From: CAZWRN01 sp964636275
GTDB lineage: Bacteria > Patescibacteriota > Microgenomatia > Daviesbacterales > UBA10151
Reading direction: 5' to 3'
Assembly (NCBI GenBank): GCA_964636275.1
Contig: CAZWRN010000001.1
Span: 62,001-126,000, forward strand
DNA: 64,000 bases
Notes under the pieces: generated by a model
Told to the model about the DNA's origin: nothing
The model's database searches: none
What the model saw: only the letters and a program-made list of their open reading frames with translations
In this document: piece by piece, positions 32,189-41,500 of the stretch
How the letters are laid out: each line of letters starts with the position of its first letter
How positions within the stretch are numbered: the first letter of the stretch is position 1
Made by a program: the position numbers and the translations under genes

Positions 32189-33004
32189 ATGAGTAAATGG
32201 GGTATGGCCGAGAAGTCTGAAAGCCCTCAAAGTGAACAGCCATTAGCGGGAGTAGTTGATGTGCGTAAACCTTCACGCTCGGAACAAGTCAAAAATTATC
32301 TGCGTAAGATATTTAAACGCGGGTCCAAAACTGTTCCTGAAGTAACTGTAAATCCGGTGCGAAAAAATGAATTTTCAACTGGAATGGGGAAGACAATAGA
32401 TTATGACACAGCTCAAAAAAAGCTTTTTGAAGAAAGACTACAGGAATCAAAACTTGATTATACTCAGATGCTGGACCAGTTGGTAGGAAAAATGGATCCG
32501 GATAAAGTCGCTATATTTAAAACCATGCTAGATCAAAATAATCCTTTACTTATGAAAGCTTTAACTCTGCATTTGATAGATAATAATCAGTTTAGTGCTG
32601 AGCAAAAAAATATTCAGATAAAAAAGCAAAATCGGGAATTAACCAATAAGTCACTGAAAAAAGGCGAAGAACCAGGAGGTGATCATGAACCATTTATAGA
32701 CCCAGCGGAAAAAGCTGCCAAAGTAGCTTTGTATAAAAACCTGGAAGCTTCTTTTGATAGACAGATCAGACAACAGTTTGACGGCAAAAAAGATCTCCGG
32801 CCGGATCTGGCTTTTACCACCAAAGATATGAACTTACTTCTCAGATCAGACCCTCTATTTGCTCCACCGGCTGAAGTGATGAAGGATCAGATGAAAAAAG
32901 CTGTTGAACAAATGCCAACCCAAAAGGGATTAGTTAATCCCACTGTGGATCAGGAATTAGCATCTATCGCCGCAACCCTTGATCAACCCAAAAAAGAGGA
33001 GTAA
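32189..33004 (+). CDS. Hypothetical soluble protein
   Basis: 271 residues, highly charged and mostly helical, with no signal or membrane segment. A basic N-terminal region (SEQVKNYLRKIFKRGSK) precedes a helical core (QKKLFEERLQESKLDYTQML, DPDKVAIFKTMLDQNNPLLM), and the C-terminus is loop-rich. GGAG occurs 7 bases before the ATG, one of few genes here with any Shine-Dalgarno-like sequence. The function is unknown; the 90-residue membrane protein that follows 10 bases later is probably co-transcribed. Confidence 0.65.
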   Translation: MSKWGMAEKSESPQSEQPLAGVVDVRKPSRSEQVKNYLRKIFKRGSKTVPEVTVNPVRKNEFSTGMGKTIDYDTAQKKLFEERLQESKLDYTQMLDQLVGKMDPDKVAIFKTMLDQNNPLLMKALTLHLIDNNQFSAEQKNIQIKKQNRELTNKSLKKGEEPGGDHEPFIDPAEKAAKVALYKNLEASFDRQIRQQFDGKKDLRPDLAFTTKDMNLLLRSDPLFAPPAEVMKDQMKKAVEQMPTQKGLVNPTVDQELASIAATLDQPKKEE

Positions 33005-33014
33005 TGTTAAGAAT

Positions 33015-33287
33015 ATGAAGTGGATAAGATATTTTGGTTTTTTCCTTTTTTCTTTAGTTTTTACCTATGTAGTGTCTATCTTGGATATGCTTTTTATTAG
33101 CAGAAATTTCGTTAGTGGTACAGTAGGTCTGCCTTTTAGATATAGCGAGGGATATGTTTCATTATTGGGCAGAGGGGAAGATAATATAAATTATTTGATA
33201 TTTCTAATTGATGTCTTTTTTTGGTTCGGGGTAGTTTTATTGATTTTTAAATTATTAAAATACTTCAAATTAAAACGAAGAGTTTAA
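33015..33287 (+). CDS. Small two-helix membrane protein
   Basis: From ATG 33015 it gives 90 residues with helices at about 4-22 and 56-80 around a loop (GTVGLPFRYSEGYVSLLGRG). The longer in-frame start would overlap the preceding gene. It overlaps the convergent lipase gene by 18 bases. No recognised family. Confidence 0.6.
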   Translation: MKWIRYFGFFLFSLVFTYVVSILDMLFISRNFVSGTVGLPFRYSEGYVSLLGRGEDNINYLIFLIDVFFWFGVVLLIFKLLKYFKLKRRV

Positions 33288-36200
33288 TTCTCCGTTGTTT
33301 GTTTCAAAGAAGAGTAGAGTCTTACCTATTATTGTTTCCTTACTCATTTTCATTTTTGGTTTTTTGATTACTATTTCGGTTTTGTTTATAAATGGATTGT
33401 AAAGAGAGTAGAGTCTTTCTTCACCCTGAATAACTGCTCTTTGAAGTAAAAAATTGATTTGTTTATTCCTATCTAGAGTATAAAAAATTCCAAGCAGATT
33501 ATTGTCTGGTTTGATAGCTGCTTGATTGTTGTATTGAATAGTTTTTAAACTAACATTTTCTCTCCGAGGTCGGTTTTTTGAAGTCAGTGTTAGTCTGGTG
33601 GTATTTCCAGCCTCATCAGTGATCGTTACTGTCTGTCCATTATCTATTTTGGTGGTTTTTCCGAGATTATCGATACCAATAAAATCAAACTCTTTGGTGA
33701 GTAGATTAAAAATGATTTTGGCTTCCGGAGCCGTTTTGTCTATTTTTAGATCTACACTTTGAAGTGGCTCTTCATTGCCAGCTTTATCAGTAGCCTTTAC
33801 TCTCAGATTGGTTAATCCCTCTGCGGAGATAGTAAATGGTTCAGTGTATTCTTGAATGGTGATCCCTTTATCCAGAGAGTACTCGACTTTTGCTATGCCT
33901 GATCCATTGGTTTCATCTATCCCTTTTAAAGATACCTGGACATCATTTTTGTACCAGCCGTTAGTTCCTTTTTGACCGGTTATTAAGATCTCTGTTTTGG
34001 GAGCTTGAGTATCAGGAGAATCAAAATATTCTGTTGGTTGATATTGTTTATCTTCAGTGCCGTCATTGTCGGTATCTATATTAAGCGGCGAGTTTTTATT
34101 TTCAAACTGGTCAACGACAATATAGCCGGTTGATTCTTTCTGGATAGAAATATCTTTGTAAACCTGGCTGGAAGTATTTTTTTCGTCTGTAAAATCTCTA
34201 ATCTTAAAATCAAAACTGCCTTGGTCAGTGGCTTCAAATTTAAACTGATACTTTCCTTGGGGAAGAAAGATAAACTTTGTATCATCGATAGTTTCATAGC
34301 TGCTGCCAGGAATGTTTACTTCATAATTACCATTTTCCAGAGGTCCTGTATGATTGCCATGTATATCATAAGCATGTATTAAGACAGGTGAATGAACAGA
34401 GAAAAGTGATCCATCTAAAGGGGTTGGTGTTTGGGAGATATCTGCAGGTAATGTTGGATTATTTTCAAAAATACTTTTGGCAAAGTCCAATACACTCGGA
34501 TTGGTAATAATCCCACCATGAGTATCTTTTGTATAAAAAACTTTTTTAGGGTCAAACAGAGAAATATTGCGTGAAGGGTCATTGAGGGAAGCACTAAAAA
34601 GAGGGACTGTGGCATCACCGTTGATCACAACTTCATCTTTGGTTGCTGTTTTATTGCCAAAAAAGTCATATTTGTTTTTTTCAATGATTTGTCCCAAAGT
34701 AGCTTTTCCTGAACCAACAATAACGGTGGTATCAACGCCATTGGTATTATTTAGATTGTCATCGATCTCATGAAAAGTTTCTGCTGGAGTATAAAGAGGG
34801 GTATTATATCCAAGATTGGTTAGCAGTTGTTTAGTCTGATCATAGTTTAAATCTCCTGTTATTAAGTTGCCATCAATATCGCTTTCATCACGAATAGGCA
34901 CCGGATAGTTAGTTGATCCGTTATAGAAATCGTAATATTTTTTACTTGGCAGTAACTGATATCCGCTAATCCAGTTTTGGTAAACATCTCTTACTTCACT
35001 GTTTGGAATTCCAATACAAAATAATGAGTTCTCAAGTTGAGGTCTTGTAAGACATCCTCCATATACTAAATTTTTCAAAGATTCTATTGATCCAAGAAAT
35101 GGAGGAGCTACAGTGACTAATTTATTTACTTTACTTGCACTGTCAGGATTTTCTATATATTTTCTAGCAACCAACCCACCCATTGAATGAGTAATGATAT
35201 CGGCCTTGGAGGTTGATTTTTGTTGGAGAATAGCGGTGAGATATAGATTAAAATCGTTAGATGTTTCTGTTAAATCCTTTCTCCAATCGTATCCATAAAC
35301 AAACAAGTCATCACCTAAAACGTATCCTTGCTCGATAAGATAATTAATTGTGGGATCATAAACAGAGAGGGCTTTTCCGGTGGGAGTAATATGAGCTTGG
35401 GAATCTTTTCCGTTTGGTAGCATTCTGAGAGCATCGAAATAATCGTCATTTCCGGGAAGAGCTGCTTGAGTGCCATTTAGCCAGATGACTTCATCTTTTT
35501 GATAGGTATGGGTATAGACTCCGCCGTGTCCATCATCGGCCACCCAGGGAATATCTTCGTTTATTTTTAACTCTGATCCGGCAATGCCTGGAATAAAAAT
35601 TAAGGGAGTTTTTTCACTAGGAGTAGGAGATGGAGTAGAAGAAGGAAGTGGTTGGATGCTGGTTACTTTAACATTGTCAAAACGAACAATATCAGTGCCA
35701 TAATCCCCGGTATTATATGATAAAGAGATCGGTCCTTTTTTTACAGTTGTCCCTGTATCTACCAGATCATATATCTGGGTGCCATTAATCCAGGCTTGAA
35801 GATGTTCGTTTTCAACTGAGAATTTAAAATGATAAACAACATTGTTGGCAAGGGGGATGTCATGGGTGTCATACAACACAGAGTATTTACCTGATTGGAC
35901 TTTGGCTAAGATTATTTGGGGAGTATTATATGCTCCCGTACCATGGCGGATAATTACTTCATAACTATTGTTACCGTTGTCAGTTCTTCTAAATCCAATT
36001 CCTTCATCGATGCCGTTATTGTTGTTAACATCCAATTCTAATATATAGTTATCCCACTCAGTATTACCTGTATTGATCCTTCCCGCCTGAGCCCTGCCAG
36101 CACCAAATCCGAGCAGTTGGCCATTATTGATACTCCATCGACCACTTTCAATAATCCAACTACCCAGACTGCCACTTTCAAAATCGTCAATGAATAGAAT

Positions 36201-36290
36201 ATCTCCTGAAGTTGTTTGGGCCAGGATGGGGCGTAGGGGGAGAAATAGTAGTATGAGGGCAGTTGATAAAAGAATGAGTATTCTGATCAA
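33270..36290 (-). CDS. Secreted LCAT-like lipase with lectin-like and Ig-like domains
   Basis: 1006 residues. A signal peptide (about 1-25) is followed by a concanavalin-like beta sandwich (about 30-210: FESGSLGSWIIESGRW, AWINGTQIYDLVD). After a Ser/Pro linker comes an alpha/beta hydrolase of the lecithin:cholesterol acyltransferase type (about 228-620): PLIFIPGIAGSELKI forms the oxyanion region, then DIITHSMGGLVARKYIENP with nucleophile Ser369. The C-terminal third has Ig-like modules (NDVQVSLKGIDETNGSGIAK, NLRVKATDKAGNEE) as in OmpL47-type surface repeats. It probably acts on lipids or esters outside the cell, perhaps those of a host or neighbour cell; that is inference. Confidence 0.82.
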   Translation of the reverse strand: MIRILILLSTALILLFLPLRPILAQTTSGDILFIDDFESGSLGSWIIESGRWSINNGQLLGFGAGRAQAGRINTGNTEWDNYILELDVNNNNGIDEGIGFRRTDNGNNSYEVIIRHGTGAYNTPQIILAKVQSGKYSVLYDTHDIPLANNVVYHFKFSVENEHLQAWINGTQIYDLVDTGTTVKKGPISLSYNTGDYGTDIVRFDNVKVTSIQPLPSSTPSPTPSEKTPLIFIPGIAGSELKINEDIPWVADDGHGGVYTHTYQKDEVIWLNGTQAALPGNDDYFDALRMLPNGKDSQAHITPTGKALSVYDPTINYLIEQGYVLGDDLFVYGYDWRKDLTETSNDFNLYLTAILQQKSTSKADIITHSMGGLVARKYIENPDSASKVNKLVTVAPPFLGSIESLKNLVYGGCLTRPQLENSLFCIGIPNSEVRDVYQNWISGYQLLPSKKYYDFYNGSTNYPVPIRDESDIDGNLITGDLNYDQTKQLLTNLGYNTPLYTPAETFHEIDDNLNNTNGVDTTVIVGSGKATLGQIIEKNKYDFFGNKTATKDEVVINGDATVPLFSASLNDPSRNISLFDPKKVFYTKDTHGGIITNPSVLDFAKSIFENNPTLPADISQTPTPLDGSLFSVHSPVLIHAYDIHGNHTGPLENGNYEVNIPGSSYETIDDTKFIFLPQGKYQFKFEATDQGSFDFKIRDFTDEKNTSSQVYKDISIQKESTGYIVVDQFENKNSPLNIDTDNDGTEDKQYQPTEYFDSPDTQAPKTEILITGQKGTNGWYKNDVQVSLKGIDETNGSGIAKVEYSLDKGITIQEYTEPFTISAEGLTNLRVKATDKAGNEEPLQSVDLKIDKTAPEAKIIFNLLTKEFDFIGIDNLGKTTKIDNGQTVTITDEAGNTTRLTLTSKNRPRRENVSLKTIQYNNQAAIKPDNNLLGIFYTLDRNKQINFLLQRAVIQGEERLYSLYNPFINKTEIVIKKPKMKMSKETIIGKTLLFFETNNGELNSSF
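33394..33430. repeat. Copy A of a dispersed repeat, within the lipase 3' end
   Basis: TTGTAAAGA followed by GTAGAGTCTTTCTTCACCCT is matched at 36637-36678, where the two blocks are about 11 bases further apart. In the lipase it encodes GEERLYSLYN on the minus strand. Confidence 0.4.
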
Positions 36291-36379
36291 CTTGAGGGTA
36301 TTATATTCGGTTTATCTTTGGAGTCAATAGATGAGTTATAAGACTTTTTAATTTAAACTATTTAAGTTAAAGTTAGTGG

Positions 36380-36613
36380 ATGAGGTGGGGTCAGATTTTT
36401 GGAATAACTGTTATTGGTTTTGTGATTTTTTTAATATTTTTGTTTAATTTAATTTTCGGTTTTAATCTTATATGGGATCAGCGAGATTGCGGAGGAATAG
36501 ACCCGGGAGGTCGAATTGGTTGTAGTAAAGAATCGTATGGATATAAAAAAACATGTTTATTGTTATATATATGTTGGAAAGAAAAATCACAGATGAAGAT
36601 GCTCAATTTATAG
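36380..36613 (+). CDS. Possible small membrane protein
   Basis: 77 residues with one strong hydrophobic helix (about 7-30) and a Cys-rich C-terminal half (DCGGIDPGGRIGC, TCLLLYICW). It lies between the lipase start and the DUF2130 gene. The four-plus Cys and single helix would suit a small surface protein, but I recognise nothing. It could be a chance frame. Confidence 0.4.
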   Translation: MRWGQIFGITVIGFVIFLIFLFNLIFGFNLIWDQRDCGGIDPGGRIGCSKESYGYKKTCLLLYICWKEKSQMKMLNL

Positions 36614-36636
36614 GAGTCACATCATCATATTCTGGG

Positions 36637-36678
36637 TTGTAAAGACCGAATAAAAGACGTAGAATCTTTTTTCACCCT
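36637..36678 (-). pseudogene. Copy B of the repeat: possible relic of a lipase-like gene end
   Basis: On the minus strand GGTGAAAAAAGATTCTAC gives GEKRFY, matching GEERLY near the lipase C-terminus (nucleotide identity high over about 25 bases, plus the TTTACAACCCA block). A TAG precedes it in frame. It ends at the DUF2130 start codon. It is best read as a small leftover of a related coding sequence. Confidence 0.35.
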
Positions 36679-37935
36679 ATGAATCCAAATATTATTTCTT
36701 GTCCTCATTGCAAAAAAGAGATCTCGGTAGATGAAGTTTTGAAGCATCAAATCGAAGCTTCAATGAAGCTGGAGTATGAACAAAAATCCAAAGCTGAAGC
36801 GGATGAGATCAGGCGCAAAGCCAAAGAGTGGCAGGAAAAAAAAGAGAAAGAGTTTGAAGAGGAACAAAAAGCCAATCAGGGTAAATTGGAAGAGCGGATC
36901 AAAAAGCAGCTTTTGGAACAATCAGAACAAGAGCAAAAACTTTTAAAAGAAGAAGTTGAAGACGCCAAGATCAGAAATAAAAAACTAACTGATCAGTTGG
37001 CAGATATGATGCGAGAGATTCGCAAAATCAGAGAAGAAAAAGATAACGCAAGTTTAGAGATGGAGAAAAAGCTGATTGAGGCTCAGGAACAGATTCGTCT
37101 AAAGGCTGAAAAAGAGGTAATGGAAAAAACTCATTTGGATATCAAAGCCAAAGATGAGGTGATCGAAAGTCTTAAACGTTCTTTAGAAGATGCTCAAAGA
37201 AAAGCTTCCCAAGGATCACAACAGCTGCAAGGTGAAGTTCAGGAGTTGGAGTTGGAAGAGCTGCTGCGGCGGGAATTTCCTTTTGATGAAATTACCCCTG
37301 TCCCAAAAGGGGTGACAGGAGCAGACACTATGCAGAAAGTGCGGGATCAAAATGGCAGAATATGTGGAGTGATCATCTGGGAAAGTAAACGAACCAAATC
37401 CTGGGAAGAGGGATGGGTAAGTAAACTCAAATCTGATATGAGAGCTGCCAAGTCTGATCTGGCCATTTTGATATCCAATCATCTGCCAAAAGATATCAAT
37501 AACTTCGGACCAAAAGATGGAATATATGTCACCAATTATGAAAACTTTTTGGCCATCGCTAAAGTAATGCGGCTGAAAATAATTGAAGTTTGTTATGCAA
37601 AACTGGCATCTGAAGGAGTGAAAGGCCAAAAAGATATTTTATGGAGTTATGTCACGGGTAATGAATTTAAACAGCGGGTTGAAGCTATAGTAGAGGCTTT
37701 TAATGTCATGAAGCAGGGACTCGAAAAAGAAAAACAATATTTTGCTAAAAAGTGGTCTCGGGACGAAAAGCTTATCGATACGGTTGTTCACCAAACCATT
37801 GGTATGCATGGTGATTTACAAGGGTTGATGGGAGCTAGTTTACCGGAAATAAAGAGTTTGGAGATGGATGAATTTGAAATGATAGAGACGACAACAATGG
37901 TACAGACATCAATTAGTTCAGTTGATGAGAGTTAA
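36679..37935 (+). CDS. DUF2130 protein
   Basis: 418 residues. A zinc-ribbon-like CPHC knuckle (8-11) opens the protein. A long charged coiled coil follows (about 25-190), then a globular DUF2130 domain: ELLRREFPFDEITPVPKGVT, GADTMQKV, CGVIIWESKRTKSWEEGWVS, SDLAILISNHLPKD, DGIYVTNYENFLAIA. The acidic D, then ESK with Lys, and the following alternating strands are compatible with a PD-(D/E)XK nuclease-type fold, which has been proposed for such families. No reaction is proven as far as I know. It stands alone. Confidence 0.85.
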   Translation: MNPNIISCPHCKKEISVDEVLKHQIEASMKLEYEQKSKAEADEIRRKAKEWQEKKEKEFEEEQKANQGKLEERIKKQLLEQSEQEQKLLKEEVEDAKIRNKKLTDQLADMMREIRKIREEKDNASLEMEKKLIEAQEQIRLKAEKEVMEKTHLDIKAKDEVIESLKRSLEDAQRKASQGSQQLQGEVQELELEELLRREFPFDEITPVPKGVTGADTMQKVRDQNGRICGVIIWESKRTKSWEEGWVSKLKSDMRAAKSDLAILISNHLPKDINNFGPKDGIYVTNYENFLAIAKVMRLKIIEVCYAKLASEGVKGQKDILWSYVTGNEFKQRVEAIVEAFNVMKQGLEKEKQYFAKKWSRDEKLIDTVVHQTIGMHGDLQGLMGASLPEIKSLEMDEFEMIETTTMVQTSISSVDES

Positions 37936-37943
37936 AAATAATA

Positions 37944-38525
37944 TTATCCTTTTAATCCAAATTGCTTTTTAAATCTTTCTTGAGCTGCAATACTTAGTCC
38001 ATGTGCAAACAAATTGGCCATGAATAAAAGGTCGCTTGCGAAGGGTATAGGAGCATTTGACTTTGTTTTTAGGCCTAATGTCATGAGTGCCATATCTGCC
38101 AGCCCAAAAGCGTCTTCTTTTAATGAGTGATATCCTCGCCAAGGATATCCGATACCGCCAGTAGATCTCTGATCAGCTGGCCTCATTGGATCACGATGAA
38201 CAAGCTCAGTGGGAGGTAAAAAACTGTCTCTAACGGGAAGACTGACAATATTCATATGCATCATATAATCAGTCATGTACTCAGAATGACCATTCATTCG
38301 ACTAATTTCCAGCTGTGCAACATACAAATATAAAGCAATGTCTTTAGCAATGGGATAGCGTGTAAATATTCCATTTCCTTCTTTACGAAATTGATGAATT
38401 CCTAGAAGTCCTGGTTTACCTTCGGGGCAAAATGTTACTGGCCCTTTCTGGATAGGGGGATCCTGAGGCTCTTTTAGCAAACTGATCATTTTGTGATCTG
38501 TAGGTCTATCTGGTCCAAAAAGCAT
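37944..38525 (-). CDS. Hypothetical protein
   Basis: 193 residues, soluble, rich in Pro, His and Met. The middle is helical (DIALYLYVAQLEISRMNGHS) and the end is helical too (FASDLLFMANLFAHGLSIAA). No motif I recognise. It converges with the DUF2130 gene, 8 bases apart, and is divergent from the helicase-nuclease gene. Base use resembles the neighbours. Confidence 0.6.
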   Translation of the reverse strand: MLFGPDRPTDHKMISLLKEPQDPPIQKGPVTFCPEGKPGLLGIHQFRKEGNGIFTRYPIAKDIALYLYVAQLEISRMNGHSEYMTDYMMHMNIVSLPVRDSFLPPTELVHRDPMRPADQRSTGGIGYPWRGYHSLKEDAFGLADMALMTLGLKTKSNAPIPFASDLLFMANLFAHGLSIAAQERFKKQFGLKG

Positions 38526-38596
38526 ATTACGTAATTTAGGTCATAGTATATATGGGCTGCTAAAAAGCCAATTACTCGTGGTAGAATGGGCTACTG

Positions 38597-41500
38597 ATGG
38601 TTACTCCTAAATTTGAAGAATCTTATAGAAGACTCAATCCTGAACAGAGAAAAGCAGTTGATCAGATCGAAGGTCCGGTGATGGTAATTGCCGGTCCGGG
38701 TACCGGGAAAACGCAGATTTTAACTTTGCGAATCGCTAATATTTTAATTAAAACCCAGGTCAATCCTTCCAATATATTAGCCCTGACTTTTACGGAAGCC
38801 GCAGCGGCTGAGATGAGACATCGTCTGGTCGAGATGATCGGTACAGATGGGTATAAAGTCGAGATCAGTACCTTTCATGGTTTTTGTAATGATGTGATCA
38901 AAAACTACCCGGAATATTTTCCCCATCTGATCGCTTCTCAGCCTGTGACGGATGTCGAACAAATTCAGTTTATGGAAGAGCTGATACTCAAAAGTGAACT
39001 TGAATATCTGCGGCCTTTTGGTGATCCGCTTTATTATGTCAAAGGAGTTTTGTCGGAAATAAATAATTTAAAAAAAGAGGCAGTGGCTCCGGATGATCTG
39101 GATAAAGCAATTGCCCAGCAACAAGAGGATTTTAGAAATATTGAAGATCTCTACCACGATAAAGGTAAATACAAAGGGCAGATGAAAGGGAAGTATCAGG
39201 ATCTGCAAAAAGATATTGCGAAAAATAGTGAACTACTTATTTTGTATAGAGCGTATCAACAATTTTTGCTTGATAAAAAAATGTATGACTTCAATGATAT
39301 GTTGTTTGAAGTTAAAAATATGATGGAGCAGGATAAAGACTTTCTCCTGACTTTGCAAGAAAAATTTCAATATATTTTGGTCGATGAACATCAGGACACT
39401 AATGCTTTGCAAAACCGGATTGTCCAGCTTTTGGGGGATTTTTTTGATGAGCCAAATATCTTTGTAGTGGGAGATGAAAAGCAGGCAATTTTTCGTTTTC
39501 AGGGGGCCTCACTGGAAAATTTTTTAGCTTTTAGACAGCTGTATCCGGGTGCTACTTTGATTAGTTTGGTCCAAAATTACCGTTCGCATCAAAAGATTTT
39601 GGATGCTGCAGATTCTTTGGTTGAAAAAAATCTTGCTTCGCATTTATTGCTACCTGAACGAGTTAAACTACAATCTCAACAATCTAAAAAAGCTGAACCC
39701 ATTAAGCTTGCGGTTTTACATGATTATTTTGCTGAACTTGAATATATTGTCTCAGATATTAAGAAAAAGAAGCAGGCAAATGTTTCATTGTCTGAGATAG
39801 TTGTTATCGGAAGAAATAATCGGGATTTACAGATCATGGCAGAGGTTTTGGAGAGAAATGGTATCAGTTATGTTATTAATTCGGATGCCAATATTTTAAG
39901 TGACATATATATATTGAAGTTAATTACTATTTTTCGGGCGATTGCTTTTGCTGGTAGTGAGAGAGAAGTCTTAAAAGCGATGCACATTGATTTTTTTGAA
40001 ATTGAGCCGATCGATATTTATAAAGTGATAAGAGACAAGCAACAAGCAACAAGTAAGTATGAAAATATTTATGATTATTTAGCAGAAATTGATGAGAGTA
40101 AAGCCAAAGAACTGAAGCTCGAAACATTTAAAAGTTTACTGCTATTTAATACTAAAATGAGAGACTGGCAAAGAAGAGCCATGAATACCGCTTTTGAAAA
40201 TTTTTTTATTGAAGTAATCAACGAATCTGGTTTTAAACCACACTTGCTTTTGTCTCCCCGCCGCTATGAGCTACTTGATAAACTGATTGCTTTGTTTGAA
40301 GAGATCAAAATTTTGACTGAGCGAAACTCAGAATTTTCTTTGGAAGATTTTATCCAATATCTGGATTTGCTGAAAAAACATGATGTCGCTTTAAAGACCA
40401 ATGTGAAAACTGTCACAGATGATGCTGTCCATCTGATGACGGCACACAGGTCAAAAGGTTTGGAGTATGACTATGTTTATATTGTAAATGCATATGACGG
40501 TCACTGGGGAAATGCTAAAAAACGTAATCGTGGTTTTAATATTCCCTGGGATGTTCTAGGAATAAAACTCAATTTGGAAACAGAGGACAATGAAGATGAA
40601 AGGCGGCTTTTTTATGTAGCTTTGACCCGCGCCAGAAAAGACATTGTGATCAGTTATTCGGCTGTATCGATAGATGGAAAAGAGCAAATACCCTCGCAGT
40701 TTATTACTGAGATCAATCCAGAGTTAATTGAAGAAGTGGATACTGGAGTCTTTGAGAAACAGTTTATTAAAAATAAAGATCAGGTTTTTGATATGGCGGA
40801 TATAAAAAATCTATCAGTTCAAGATGAGCAGCGATCTTCTTCGTATAAACTTTTTTTCCAGCAACTGTTTATGAAAAGAGGTCTGTCGGCAACTGCTTTA
40901 GATAATTATCTGAGTTGTCCCTGGAAATTCTTTTACCGTAATTTGCTCGGGTTTCCGGATGTCAAAAATAAAAACCAGGTGTATGGGACATTGATGCATT
41001 TGGTGATGAGTAGGTTAATTAGTAGTCAGCCATCAGCTATCAGCTATCAGCAGGATACTTTGAATATGTTTATGGAGTTGGTAAAGAAGAGTCCGTTGCC
41101 GGAAAATGAAAAAAGAGAATTAATAAAAAAGGGACAAAGTGTGATTCCTAAAATTCAACAAGAGTTGATCCCTAAGTGGAAAGATAAAAGTGTGATGAGT
41201 GAGATGAGTATTAAAGGAGTTCAGCTGGCCGATGGGGTAGTTTTAAATGGTCGGTTGGATCTGATCGAAGATATACCTGGTACTTCGGAAGTGATTGTCC
41301 ATGATTTTAAAACCGGTAAACCAAAGTCGCGTAATGCAATTGCCGGTTTGACTGCCACATCAGATAGTAATTATTTAAGACAGCTAACATTTTATAAAAT
41401 TTTGATAGATCATTATCATCAGGGTAAAATGCAGATGCAGAGTGGAGTAATAGATTTTATTGAGCCAGATGAAAAAGGCCAATTTAAAAGTGAATTATTT

